DNA of 64,000 nt from Spirochaeta lutea (GTDB taxonomy: Bacteria > Spirochaetota > Spirochaetia > DSM-27196 > Salinispiraceae), in assembly GCF_000758165.1 (NCBI RefSeq), contig NZ_JNUP01000066.1:81235-145234 (forward strand), read 5' to 3'. The notes beneath the pieces were generated by a model, which saw only the letters and a program-made list of their open reading frames with translations, did no database searches and was not told the origin of the DNA. Both the position numbers and the translations under genes were made by a program. Positions 27,964-35,373 of this stretch are shown in pieces. Positions within the stretch are counted from its first letter, which is position 1; every line of letters begins with the position of its first letter.

Positions 27964-29748
27964 TTACACCTCTATTCCTTGGTTCTGGAGAGCATGAAGT
28001 CTTGAGAACAAGCCGTCATGCTCCAGAAGCTGTGCAGGACTGCCCTGCTCCACAAGCCGTCCGTTCTCCATGACCAAGACCAGATCGGCCTTCATCAGGG
28101 TCGACAACCGATGACTGATAAGCATCACCGTCCGGTCGGAGGCGCGTTTACGGATCGCCTCCTGTACAGCCCGGTCGGTTTCGGTATCCAGAGCTGATAG
28201 GCTATCGTCGAATATGAGAATCGGCGCCTGGGCCACCAGAGCCCTGGCAATAGCCACCCGCTGTTTTTGTCCACCCGAAAGGGTTACCCCGCGCTCACCC
28301 ACCGGGGTATCATATCCCGCCTCGAAATCCACGATGGACTGGTGGATGGAAGCATCTCGGGCAGCCTCAAAGATCTCAACCTCGCTGATATTCCGAGCTC
28401 CAACCCCGATATTCCTCTTAATGGTTTTGGCATAGAGAAAGGGCTCTTGGAGCACCAGACTCACCTGGCGTCGTAACCATGCCTTGTCAAAATCCTGGAG
28501 TGGCACCCCATCTATACTGATACTTCCCTGGGTAGGGGCGTAAAACCCCGCGATCAAACCCACCAGGCTCGTTTTTCCTGAGCCGGTATGTCCCAGGATT
28601 CCCACCGTCTGACCGGACTCTATGGTGAAATTCAGATCCTGTAATACGGGGCTTCCCGGTTCATACTCAAGGCTTACCCCCTTGAACTCAATGGCTCCCG
28701 TCAGTTTCTGGCGAATTCCCTGGGGATTCATGGACTCAGGCTCCTGGTCTAGAATTTCCTGAATACGCTCCATGGCAACAAAGGCCTTCCCCATGTCCAC
28801 CAAAACACGCCCCATCTGCCGCACCGGCCATAAAATCATCCAGACCGACGAAACAAATAAGATGAGGGTTCCAATGGTGACCGTCCCCTGGACGGCCCAG
28901 AGGGTTCCCACACAGATAACAGCCAAGACCTGGGTCAAACTCATAATGTCCGTACTGGCCCAGAAGGCTGCGAACCACTGGATAAGCCGCATCGTTACCC
29001 GGCGGTAGTCCTCATTTAATGCCCTGAAGCGGCCGTATTCGTACCCCTCCCGACCAAAGGCCCGTACAACCCGGATGCCGGTAAGATGTTCCTGAACCAT
29101 GCTGGTCAGAGCAGCCTCAGCCTCATCGCTGCGACGAAAAGAACTCTGAATCTTTCCGAAGAACAGGATACTGGCCACCGTCGCCAGGGGAATAATGGGC
29201 ATGGCTACCCAGGCTAACTCCACATGCACCTGGAAGGTCACCACCAAACTGACGGTAACGAGAAATATGGCATTTCCCACCTGTACCAGCTGCAGGGCCA
29301 AAAACTTCCGCACCGTATCCACATCGCTGGTACACCTCTGCAGCAGATCACCCTTTTCACTCCGGGCATGGTATGCGAAGGGCAGATACTGTAGGTGATG
29401 GTAGAGGCGATTCCTGAGGTCCCGGGCGGAACCCTCGCTGGCCTTAGCAGCCAGGTACCCCGATAGGAATACGAATATACCCTGAACCAGCGCGGAGGAA
29501 ACCAGCAAAATTCCGGGTATCCACAACCGCTGTGAGAGGACCTCCCGTCCGCCTAGGGCGGTAAAAAGCCAGATAATCTCCCGCCGCCCGGAGAATGCTT
29601 CCGTGCCAATCACCGAGTCGATGGTTGCCCGGAGAATGAGGGGGCTGTAGTAGGCGAAAATCGCCCCGAATCCCATGAATAAGATGGCTACACCGTACAT
29701 GAGCCGGTATCCCTTCATCATGTTCCAAATTTTTTGTAGGTTGTTCAT
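27964..29748 (-). CDS. ABC exporter subunit with degenerate catalytic site
   Basis: 594 residues from ATG 29748 (the TTG at 29790 has no support). Six membrane helices precede an ATPase with Walker A GHTGSGKTS, signature LSGGQKQR and Walker B ILIFDDSLSALD, where the catalytic Glu is Asp. That substitution, with LSTGQ in the partner, is the known pattern of heterodimeric exporters having one degenerate ATP site. It is the first protein-coding gene of the exporter-MinD unit, with 300 bp of structured leader and a possible small ORF before it. Confidence 0.93.
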   Translation of the reverse strand: MNNLQKIWNMMKGYRLMYGVAILFMGFGAIFAYYSPLILRATIDSVIGTEAFSGRREIIWLFTALGGREVLSQRLWIPGILLVSSALVQGIFVFLSGYLAAKASEGSARDLRNRLYHHLQYLPFAYHARSEKGDLLQRCTSDVDTVRKFLALQLVQVGNAIFLVTVSLVVTFQVHVELAWVAMPIIPLATVASILFFGKIQSSFRRSDEAEAALTSMVQEHLTGIRVVRAFGREGYEYGRFRALNEDYRRVTMRLIQWFAAFWASTDIMSLTQVLAVICVGTLWAVQGTVTIGTLILFVSSVWMILWPVRQMGRVLVDMGKAFVAMERIQEILDQEPESMNPQGIRQKLTGAIEFKGVSLEYEPGSPVLQDLNFTIESGQTVGILGHTGSGKTSLVGLIAGFYAPTQGSISIDGVPLQDFDKAWLRRQVSLVLQEPFLYAKTIKRNIGVGARNISEVEIFEAARDASIHQSIVDFEAGYDTPVGERGVTLSGGQKQRVAIARALVAQAPILIFDDSLSALDTETDRAVQEAIRKRASDRTVMLISHRLSTLMKADLVLVMENGRLVEQGSPAQLLEHDGLFSRLHALQNQGIEV

Positions 29749-29790
29749 AACAATTCTCTTTTGTCTTCCATTGCTGATTCCATTCAGCAA

Positions 29791-30048
29791 GCTTCACGAA
29801 TACCATTTGAAGGATGCTCTACCCGGGCTTCCCCGGATACCCGGGGACACAGGTTCTGCAGGTACGGCATTATTCCTGGTTACCGGGTGCAGGGCCCATG
29901 CACAGCCGGGTTGAATGTATTGAATCCAATACATAGCCCGGAACGGTAGCCAAACCGAACCTGAGTCTGGATAGTGAGACGGCGAAACTGTGTAATAGGT
30001 GGATGCGATTACCCAGTCTCCAAGATCTGGAGCCGGGCTGATGAACCT
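29791..30048. other. Structured leader upstream of the ABC exporter
   Basis: No large gene. It contains TCCCCGG-ATAC-CCGGGGA (29830-29847), a long hairpin CCGGG...ATGTATTG-AATC-CAATACAT...CCCGG (29906-29941) and a TGATGAACC/GGTTTCATCA hairpin around the stop of the small ORF (about 30038-30062). Such a series of stems between a small ORF and an exporter operon looks like an attenuation leader or an operator region. Confidence 0.45.
29906..29941. repeat. Inverted repeat (8-bp perfect core) in the exporter leader
   Basis: ATGTATTG (29915-29922), AATC loop, CAATACAT (29927-29934), extended by CCGGG (29906-29910) and CCCGG (29937-29941). Could be an operator half-site pair or an RNA stem. Confidence 0.7.
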
Positions 30049-30177
30049 CTAGGGTTTCATCAAGAGAAGGTGTCCCCTTGGAACGTCCGCATCATGCCCG
30101 TATACGCAGCGTGCCGCGTTCACATCACCAACACTCATACCGATGTAACTAATTGCTAACTGCGCACTCTTCAACAT
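30049..30177 (-). CDS. Possible small peptide, 42 residues
   Basis: ATG 30177 has AAGGAG exactly eight bases upstream (30186-30191) and promoter-like boxes before that: TTGATA (30237-30242), 16 bases, TATACC (30215-30220). The peptide begins MLKSAQLAISYIGMSVGDVN, with a mildly hydrophobic first half, one Cys and a basic/His-containing end finishing in LLLMKP. It matches nothing I know. It could be a leader peptide controlling the exporter genes 300 bp downstream, a substrate of that exporter, or chance. The ribosome binding site is better than those of most annotated genes here. Confidence 0.4.
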   Translation of the reverse strand: MLKSAQLAISYIGMSVGDVNAARCVYGHDADVPRGHLLLMKP

Positions 30178-30214
30178 GAATGACGCTCCTTTCTTAATAT
30201 ATAGGGTGCTAAAT

Positions 30215-30242
30215 GGTATACCGCAGAGATTCACTTTATCAA
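30215..30242 (-). promoter_or_regulatory. Candidate promoter of the small ORF/exporter unit
   Basis: Minus strand TTGATA-16-TATACC; a second -10 candidate TATATT lies at 30197-30202. The area is flanked by an inverted repeat ACCGCAG (30220-30226) and CTGCGGT (30271-30277), next to eight T (30277-30284). Confidence 0.4.
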
Positions 30243-30320
30243 TAGGTTTTAACAACTTTTTTGTGGATACCTGCGGTTTTTTTTAAGAAAAGACCATAAA
30301 AATGATCCCGCTCGTGGGTG

Positions 30321-31010
30321 TTAGGCCTCGGAAATGTAGGGAATTAGGGCATCCGGGCGGGGAAGTACCGCAAGACACCGGTCCCGAACCCAGGATTCCA
30401 CGGGTCCAAGATCGGGTACGTGAATCACCCCGAGACCAGCAGCCTGGGCAGCGAGAAGCCCGCTTTGGGAATCCTCCAAGCCCAGGGCGTCTCCGGGAGA
30501 CACCCCCAGCCTGCGGCACAGGGTCAGGTATATTTCAGGATCTGGTTTATTATGCCGCACCTGATCCCCTGTGACGATCCGGGCGAAAAATCCGGATAAC
30601 CCGGAGGATTCAAGCTTTGCGGCAGCATAGGGATTTTGGGTTGAGGTTGCCACCCCCAGGGTGATTCCACGGCTCTGAGCCCAGTCCAAGAGGGTTTGGA
30701 CACCCGGTTTAACGGGTACCCCCCGGGAAGCGTAATAGGTTTTGGTATAATCAAACCGAAGGTCCAAAACCCGGTCATAGGGGTAATCCGGACCCAGGAT
30801 CGATAGGAATAGTTCTTTAGTCTGCTGATCGCTGCGGCCAATGGCCTTGACCATGAGCTCCCGGGGTATGGGATGCCCCAGATCCTCGGCAGCCTTAGAC
30901 CATTGCTCCAGGGCGAGGGCCTCGCTGTCGATGAGTAGCCCGTCCATGTCGAAACACATAGCTTGGGGCGCATTCAACGGTTTGGAAGGGAACCGATACT
31001 GGGGAGCCAT
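30321..31010 (-). CDS. HAD-superfamily hydrolase (beta-phosphoglucomutase-like)
   Basis: 229 residues from ATG 31010, eight bases after the stop of the EAL gene; a TTG overlapping that stop (TTGA) is the alternative. HAD motifs in order: FDMDGLLIDSE with the nucleophile Asp and acid/base Asp, ATST (motif II), K of NKPDPEIY (motif III) and LGLEDSQSGLLAA (motif IV). The small helical cap between motifs I and II fits the subfamily of beta-phosphoglucomutase and sugar-phosphate phosphatases. Substrate unknown. Probably co-transcribed with the GGDEF-EAL gene. Confidence 0.88.
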   Translation of the reverse strand: MAPQYRFPSKPLNAPQAMCFDMDGLLIDSEALALEQWSKAAEDLGHPIPRELMVKAIGRSDQQTKELFLSILGPDYPYDRVLDLRFDYTKTYYASRGVPVKPGVQTLLDWAQSRGITLGVATSTQNPYAAAKLESSGLSGFFARIVTGDQVRHNKPDPEIYLTLCRRLGVSPGDALGLEDSQSGLLAAQAAGLGVIHVPDLGPVESWVRDRCLAVLPRPDALIPYISEA

Positions 31011-31018
31011 TGTCCGGG

Positions 31019-32602
31019 TCAAACCTGGGGATCCGGTATCGGCGAGGCGGTTTCAGAATCCTCCGGAGGGCGGGATCCGGCCTGGTCGCTCTGCTGTTCC
31101 AGGTAAACAAGGAAATCCTCCGCAGGCATCGGTCGGGCAAAAAAGTAGCCTTGAAAGATCCGTACACCCTCGTTATAGAGGAACTCAGCCTGTTCCTTGG
31201 TTTCCACCCCCTCGGCGATGGCGTCAAATCCCAGTTCCTTGGCCATAGCAATAATGGTCCGGACGATAGCCTGACTTTTTGCATCATCGGTAACCTTTTT
31301 AATAAAGGATTGATCGATTTTCAGGTGCCCGACGGGCATCCGGTGTACGTAGGAGAGGCTGGAATAGCCGGTGCCGAAGTCATCCACAGCAAATCGGATT
31401 CCCTTGTTATGGAGTTTCTGCATGAGACTGATAATCCGCATGGGTTCTTCAATCAATGTGCTCTCGGTTATCTCTAACCAGAGTTTGTCCGGCGGAAAAC
31501 TATGGTTATCCAGGATGCGCCGGATATTCTCCACGACATCCTCTGTTCTGAACTGCCGGGGAGAGAGATTTATAGAAACACCCCCCAGGGGGAGTTCCTG
31601 GGCAAACCACTGATCCAGGTGACGGGCCACGGTATACAGCACCCAATTTCCGATGGGAATGATCAGGCCGGTTTCTTCCGCCAGGGGGATGAACATTCCG
31701 GGACTAACTAATCCCAACCGGGGATGATGCCACCGGATCAGCGCTTCGGCAAATACCCTTTGCACGACGAACTCGGTACCCTCCTTGAGCACTGAGACAA
31801 TAGGCTGATAGTACATATCAAATTGCTTATCCATCTCCTTAATGGCCTGGTGCTCCAGGGCCTTGATAATGGAATTCTGCAGATCCATGCGCTCTACAAC
31901 CTGGTCCCTCATGCCCTCGTGGTAAATTCCGATCCCGGTGTCCTGATCCAAGGCATGTTGGAGGGCGATATCCGCATTCTGTAAGAGGTAGCTTTTGCTG
32001 TAGCCGTGATCGGGAAAAAGACTTATTCCCACGGTACAGCCGATATGTACATTGTATCCCGTAAAAATATGCGGTTGGTGAATCTCCCGGCGTAATGCCC
32101 GGGCAATTTTTTCGATGGTCTTGGTATTGTAGCTGCCCTCTACGAGAATGAGGAACTCACTCTCCCGGGTATGAAATACGTAGCGATCCCGAAACATGGT
32201 CCGCATTCGCTCACCGAGCTGGTACAGAATCCACTCACTCATCTGGGGTTTTAGAGTCCGCTGGACGGTATCGTAGTTTTTATCTAGGCGCACCAACAGG
32301 AAGGCACCGGAACGCTGGGGTTTTTCCGGGCTCTGATTACCGAAGAAATGGGCAATCTCCTTGTCCATCCGCAGATGGTTCGGCAGGCCCGTTTTGGGAT
32401 TGATTTCCATGCGGCTGCGTAGTTCATTACTGCGCCGGGTCTGTTCATCAATAACCTGCAAAAGCTCCTGGGTCCGGGTAAGAAGCCCCCGCTTGTCTGC
32501 CCGAAGTTGTTTGATCTCTTCCAGCAGATCCATAACTACCTGGCGAATATCCTCTTGTCCGTCCAGCTTATGCATTAGCTGGGAGATGCTCAGCAAACCC
32601 AT
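31019..32602 (-). CDS. c-di-GMP phosphodiesterase with degenerate GGDEF domain
   Basis: 527 residues. An N-terminal coiled coil (about residues 15-65) leads to a GGDEF domain whose catalytic motif has become RESEF (in HTRESEFLILVEG), so it should not make c-di-GMP; it may bind GTP as a regulator. The C-terminal EAL domain keeps its catalytic residues: EALIRW, NLSPRQF, EITES, DDFGTGYSSL, KIDQSF and AEGVET. The protein is therefore most likely a phosphodiesterase that opposes the TPR-GGDEF cyclase at the start of this window. No membrane helix is visible. The C-terminal 25 residues are low complexity. Confidence 0.92.
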   Translation of the reverse strand: MGLLSISQLMHKLDGQEDIRQVVMDLLEEIKQLRADKRGLLTRTQELLQVIDEQTRRSNELRSRMEINPKTGLPNHLRMDKEIAHFFGNQSPEKPQRSGAFLLVRLDKNYDTVQRTLKPQMSEWILYQLGERMRTMFRDRYVFHTRESEFLILVEGSYNTKTIEKIARALRREIHQPHIFTGYNVHIGCTVGISLFPDHGYSKSYLLQNADIALQHALDQDTGIGIYHEGMRDQVVERMDLQNSIIKALEHQAIKEMDKQFDMYYQPIVSVLKEGTEFVVQRVFAEALIRWHHPRLGLVSPGMFIPLAEETGLIIPIGNWVLYTVARHLDQWFAQELPLGGVSINLSPRQFRTEDVVENIRRILDNHSFPPDKLWLEITESTLIEEPMRIISLMQKLHNKGIRFAVDDFGTGYSSLSYVHRMPVGHLKIDQSFIKKVTDDAKSQAIVRTIIAMAKELGFDAIAEGVETKEQAEFLYNEGVRIFQGYFFARPMPAEDFLVYLEQQSDQAGSRPPEDSETASPIPDPQV

Positions 32603-32857
32603 TAATAGTCCTATCCAACGTTCTTACTTTTGCTCTGATCACAAAATCCTGTCCTATCAGACCAGCCTAGGTTCCGGGCAAGGTCCATCGACACCCACCA
32701 GATGCAAAATCCGCCAATATTTTACTTGCATTTTCCAAGCTTTGGCGCACTATGTTGCTATTAGAGTCTCTTACCACAGCAAAGAAATCACTCTTCCCAT
32801 TAGTGTACCCAGGATTATGGAATTTGTATACCGCGAAGAAAGTCCCGCGGCTTGTTT
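32603..32857. other. A+T-richer intergenic region between trmH and the EAL gene
   Basis: 255 bp with no gene seen. A CCGCG/CGCGG hairpin lies about 20 bp past the trmH stop (near 32840), without a T-run. The region must hold the promoter of the EAL gene, but I cannot place it with confidence. Confidence 0.4.
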
Positions 32858-33535
32858 TTACTGTTCTTTAAAAGATGCTTCAATAACCTCCCATTTTTTT
32901 ATACTTCGTCGAAGCCAGGCATGGAGAATCTCCGCCCGTTGGTGCTCGTCCAGCTTCCACGGAAGGGAGGACTGCCGTAGTCTGGTCGTAACATCGTATA
33001 AACAAAGAGCTGCACTCACCGAAATATTAAAGCTTTCAACAAATCCATACATGGGTATCCGGAGTGATTGGTCTGCGAGTTCAAATGCTGTTTCACTCAG
33101 CCCGGTAAGCTCGGTACCGAAAACCAGGGCAACCGGCCCGTCTTCCAGGGGCAGCTGGGAAAGCTCCAAGGCATCCCGGGAGGGAGCGGTAGCAATAATC
33201 CGGTATCCCTGTTTCTTTAGGCTCAGAAGGGCATCACGGGTATTGCCGTTGCCATCCGGCTCCGGGTTTCCATGATACCGCTGGAGGTTAAGCCATTGGC
33301 TTGTGCCCAGTTCCACATCAGGGTTAACCCGGTACCGGTTTCGATTCTCAATGATATGGACGTCCTGGACACCGAAGGCGTCACAGCTTCTCAGAACAGC
33401 CGAGGCGTTGTGGGGTTGGAATATATCCTCTAATACGACGGTAATGTATCGGCTACGATGTTCTAAAACGTCGAGCATGGTCTGCCAGCGTTGGGGTGTG
33501 ACGAAGCCTGAAAGGTATTCTAACAGTGGATTCAT
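32858..33535 (-). CDS. trmH: tRNA (guanosine-18-2'-O)-methyltransferase, TrmH
   Basis: 225 residues from ATG 33535. A SPOUT-fold enzyme: motif 1 FQPHNASAVLRSCDAFG with Asn and Arg, motif 2 VALVFGTELTGLSE, and motif 3 IPMYGFVESFNISVSAALCLYD, which form the knotted AdoMet site. The sequence matches E. coli TrmH through its length, including a C-terminal helix. It methylates the ribose of G18 in tRNA. No ribosome binding site is visible and TACACT lies seven bases upstream of the ATG. Divergent from rlmD-like with only 46 bp between the start codons. Confidence 0.9.
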   Translation of the reverse strand: MNPLLEYLSGFVTPQRWQTMLDVLEHRSRYITVVLEDIFQPHNASAVLRSCDAFGVQDVHIIENRNRYRVNPDVELGTSQWLNLQRYHGNPEPDGNGNTRDALLSLKKQGYRIIATAPSRDALELSQLPLEDGPVALVFGTELTGLSETAFELADQSLRIPMYGFVESFNISVSAALCLYDVTTRLRQSSLPWKLDEHQRAEILHAWLRRSIKKWEVIEASFKEQ

Positions 33536-33542
33536 GGTTGGG

Positions 33543-33575
33543 AGTGTACCAGATGAGGGCCAGGTATGGTAGCAT
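33543..33575. promoter_or_regulatory. Compact divergent promoter region of trmH and rlmD-like genes
   Basis: The 46-bp gap holds TACACT on the minus strand (33543-33548, seven bases before trmH) and TAGCAT on the plus strand (33570-33575, six bases before the methyltransferase). The -35 matches are weak on both sides and no Shine-Dalgarno sequence fits either gene. Confidence 0.35.
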
Positions 33576-33581
33576 AGCCCC

Positions 33582-35075
33582 ATGAGAAAAAAGATTCGCA
33601 GCTATGAAAATTGCAGGGTAATCGACATCAGCCCCGGGGGAAATTCCCTATGCACCGTTCCTTCCCAGGATGCGGAGGGTAATCCCCGAGAAAAATTCGT
33701 GGAATTGGATTCACGCCAGGCGGTACCCGGGGATGTGGTTCACATTAATCTGGGAAGGAGAAAAAAAAAGGGGTTCGCCCAGGGGCAGGTGACCGACCTG
33801 GTTCAAAGCGCGGACTACCGTATCCCCGCCCCATGCCCCCACTTCGGAACCTGCGGGGGATGCCGATGGCAGCATGTACCCTATCCGATTCAGCTCGAAT
33901 GGAAACACACCATGGTAGTCCAGGCCCTAACCCGCCATCTTCCTTCTTCGGGGATTCAGATTCCCGAGGTAAACCCTACTCTGCCCAGCCCGTCGGTGTG
34001 GGAGTACCGCAATAAAATGGAATACAGCTTCTCATCCCGGCGTTGGTTGGATAACCAGGAGCTTGAAGGCCCCGGGGAAGACCATACCAAAACGGACCCC
34101 CGAGCCCTGGGCTTCTTTGTTCCCGGTTATCCCGGAAGGGTCACCGACATCCGGGAATGCCATCTTCAAACGACCGAAGCCAGTGCCATCCGGAACTGGG
34201 TACGGGATTGGGCTTACCAGCATCACCTGTCCTTCTACGATCATAAAACCCATCAGGGCTACCTGAGAACCCTGGTGATTCGCAATAACAGTCAGGGCCA
34301 GTTTCTCGTAATCTTGATTACCGGGGACCACCGTCCGAACCTGGAGCAGGACTTCGTGGATCGACTCACCGCGGAGTTTCCCCGTATTCGGTCGATATAC
34401 GGTATTACCAATAGTAAACTCAATGATTCCTACGCGGATTTAGAGATGCGCAACCTCTGGGGGGAGGAGTGGATTCGTGAAACCCTGGGAGATCTTGATT
34501 TCCACATTGGACCGGGCAGCTTCTTTCAAACAAATATCCCCCAGACCCCCCGGCTCTATGACCTCGCATTGCGGTATGCGGCTCCAGACCCAGCCGGTGA
34601 TCTGGTATACGATTTATATACAGGCACCGGAACCATCGCGGCCTACCTCGCCGGTTCTGCCCGGGAGGTGATCGGCCTCGAGTATGTCGAGGAAGCTGTT
34701 ACCGCTGCCCGGCGGAGTTGCACTGAAAACGGTATTACCAACGCAGGGTTCTATGCAGGGGATATGAAGGATCTGCTTACCCGGGAGTTTTTTGATACCC
34801 ACGGGTGGCCGGATATTGTAGTGACCGATCCTCCCCGGGCAGGAATGCATCCCCAGGTTGTTCAACGCCTTCGGGATGCGAAACCGAAACGGATCGTATA
34901 CGTGAGCTGCAATCCCGAAAGCCTCGGCCGGGATGCAGCACTGTTGACCCAGCCATTGCCCCAGGGCGGCCGGTACTCTATCGACGAAATTCAGCCAGTG
35001 GACATGGCCCCCCACACTCCTCACATAGAAACGGTAGTCCGATTCAGCTACACGAGTAGTCCCGAGACCGAATAA
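33582..35075 (+). CDS. 23S rRNA/tRNA m5U methyltransferase, RlmD/TrmA family
   Basis: 497 residues. An N-terminal TRAM-like strand region (RKKIRSYENCRVIDISPGGNS, VVHINLGRRKKKGFAQGQV) is followed by the Fe-S cluster cysteines CPHFGTCGGCRW, then the AdoMet domain with DLYTGTGTIAAYLA, VTDPPRAGMHP and the catalytic Cys C443 in YVSCNPESLGRDA. This is the RumA/RlmCD group that methylates C5 of uridine in 23S rRNA; the exact position (U747, U1939) cannot be assigned. The last 32 bp overlap the 3' end of the convergent feoC-like gene. Confidence 0.93.
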   Translation: MRKKIRSYENCRVIDISPGGNSLCTVPSQDAEGNPREKFVELDSRQAVPGDVVHINLGRRKKKGFAQGQVTDLVQSADYRIPAPCPHFGTCGGCRWQHVPYPIQLEWKHTMVVQALTRHLPSSGIQIPEVNPTLPSPSVWEYRNKMEYSFSSRRWLDNQELEGPGEDHTKTDPRALGFFVPGYPGRVTDIRECHLQTTEASAIRNWVRDWAYQHHLSFYDHKTHQGYLRTLVIRNNSQGQFLVILITGDHRPNLEQDFVDRLTAEFPRIRSIYGITNSKLNDSYADLEMRNLWGEEWIRETLGDLDFHIGPGSFFQTNIPQTPRLYDLALRYAAPDPAGDLVYDLYTGTGTIAAYLAGSAREVIGLEYVEEAVTAARRSCTENGITNAGFYAGDMKDLLTREFFDTHGWPDIVVTDPPRAGMHPQVVQRLRDAKPKRIVYVSCNPESLGRDAALLTQPLPQGGRYSIDEIQPVDMAPHTPHIETVVRFSYTSSPETE

Positions 35076-35373
35076 CCCGGTATACAACCCCAGCCTCTCG
35101 GGAGAATGGTGTCTGCCGGGAGGTAGGGGTGGAGCTACAGCACCCCGCATGGCATCCCTGGGAGTTGTCGGGCAGACCGGTAACCCCCTCCACCCGGCCC
35201 ATACGTATGAGTTGATCCAACCCGGCCTGGGCCAAGGCCCTGGATAGGCCGCAGTCCACCATGATCTGACGAAAGCAGGCCTCTCCGTGCCGGGTGAGAT
35301 AGGCCCGGATGACCGCCAGGGGCCGGGATTGAGGGTCCGGACCCTGGGGTAAAGGCGGAACCCGGGTACTCAC
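35044..35373 (-). CDS. feoC: FeoC-like winged-helix protein
   Basis: 109 residues from a GTG at 35373 that overlaps the feoB stop (GTGA). The core is a small winged helix (PLAVIRAYLTRHGEACFRQIMVDCGLSRALAQAGLDQLIRMGRVEGV), followed by a Cys-rich patch (GCHAGCC) as in FeoC proteins that bind an Fe-S cluster and modulate FeoB. Position and size support FeoC; sequence similarity within this family is always low. A longer upstream frame exists only because it runs through feoB. Confidence 0.72.
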   Translation of the reverse strand: MSTRVPPLPQGPDPQSRPLAVIRAYLTRHGEACFRQIMVDCGLSRALAQAGLDQLIRMGRVEGVTGLPDNSQGCHAGCCSSTPTSRQTPFSREAGVVYRVIRSRDYSCS

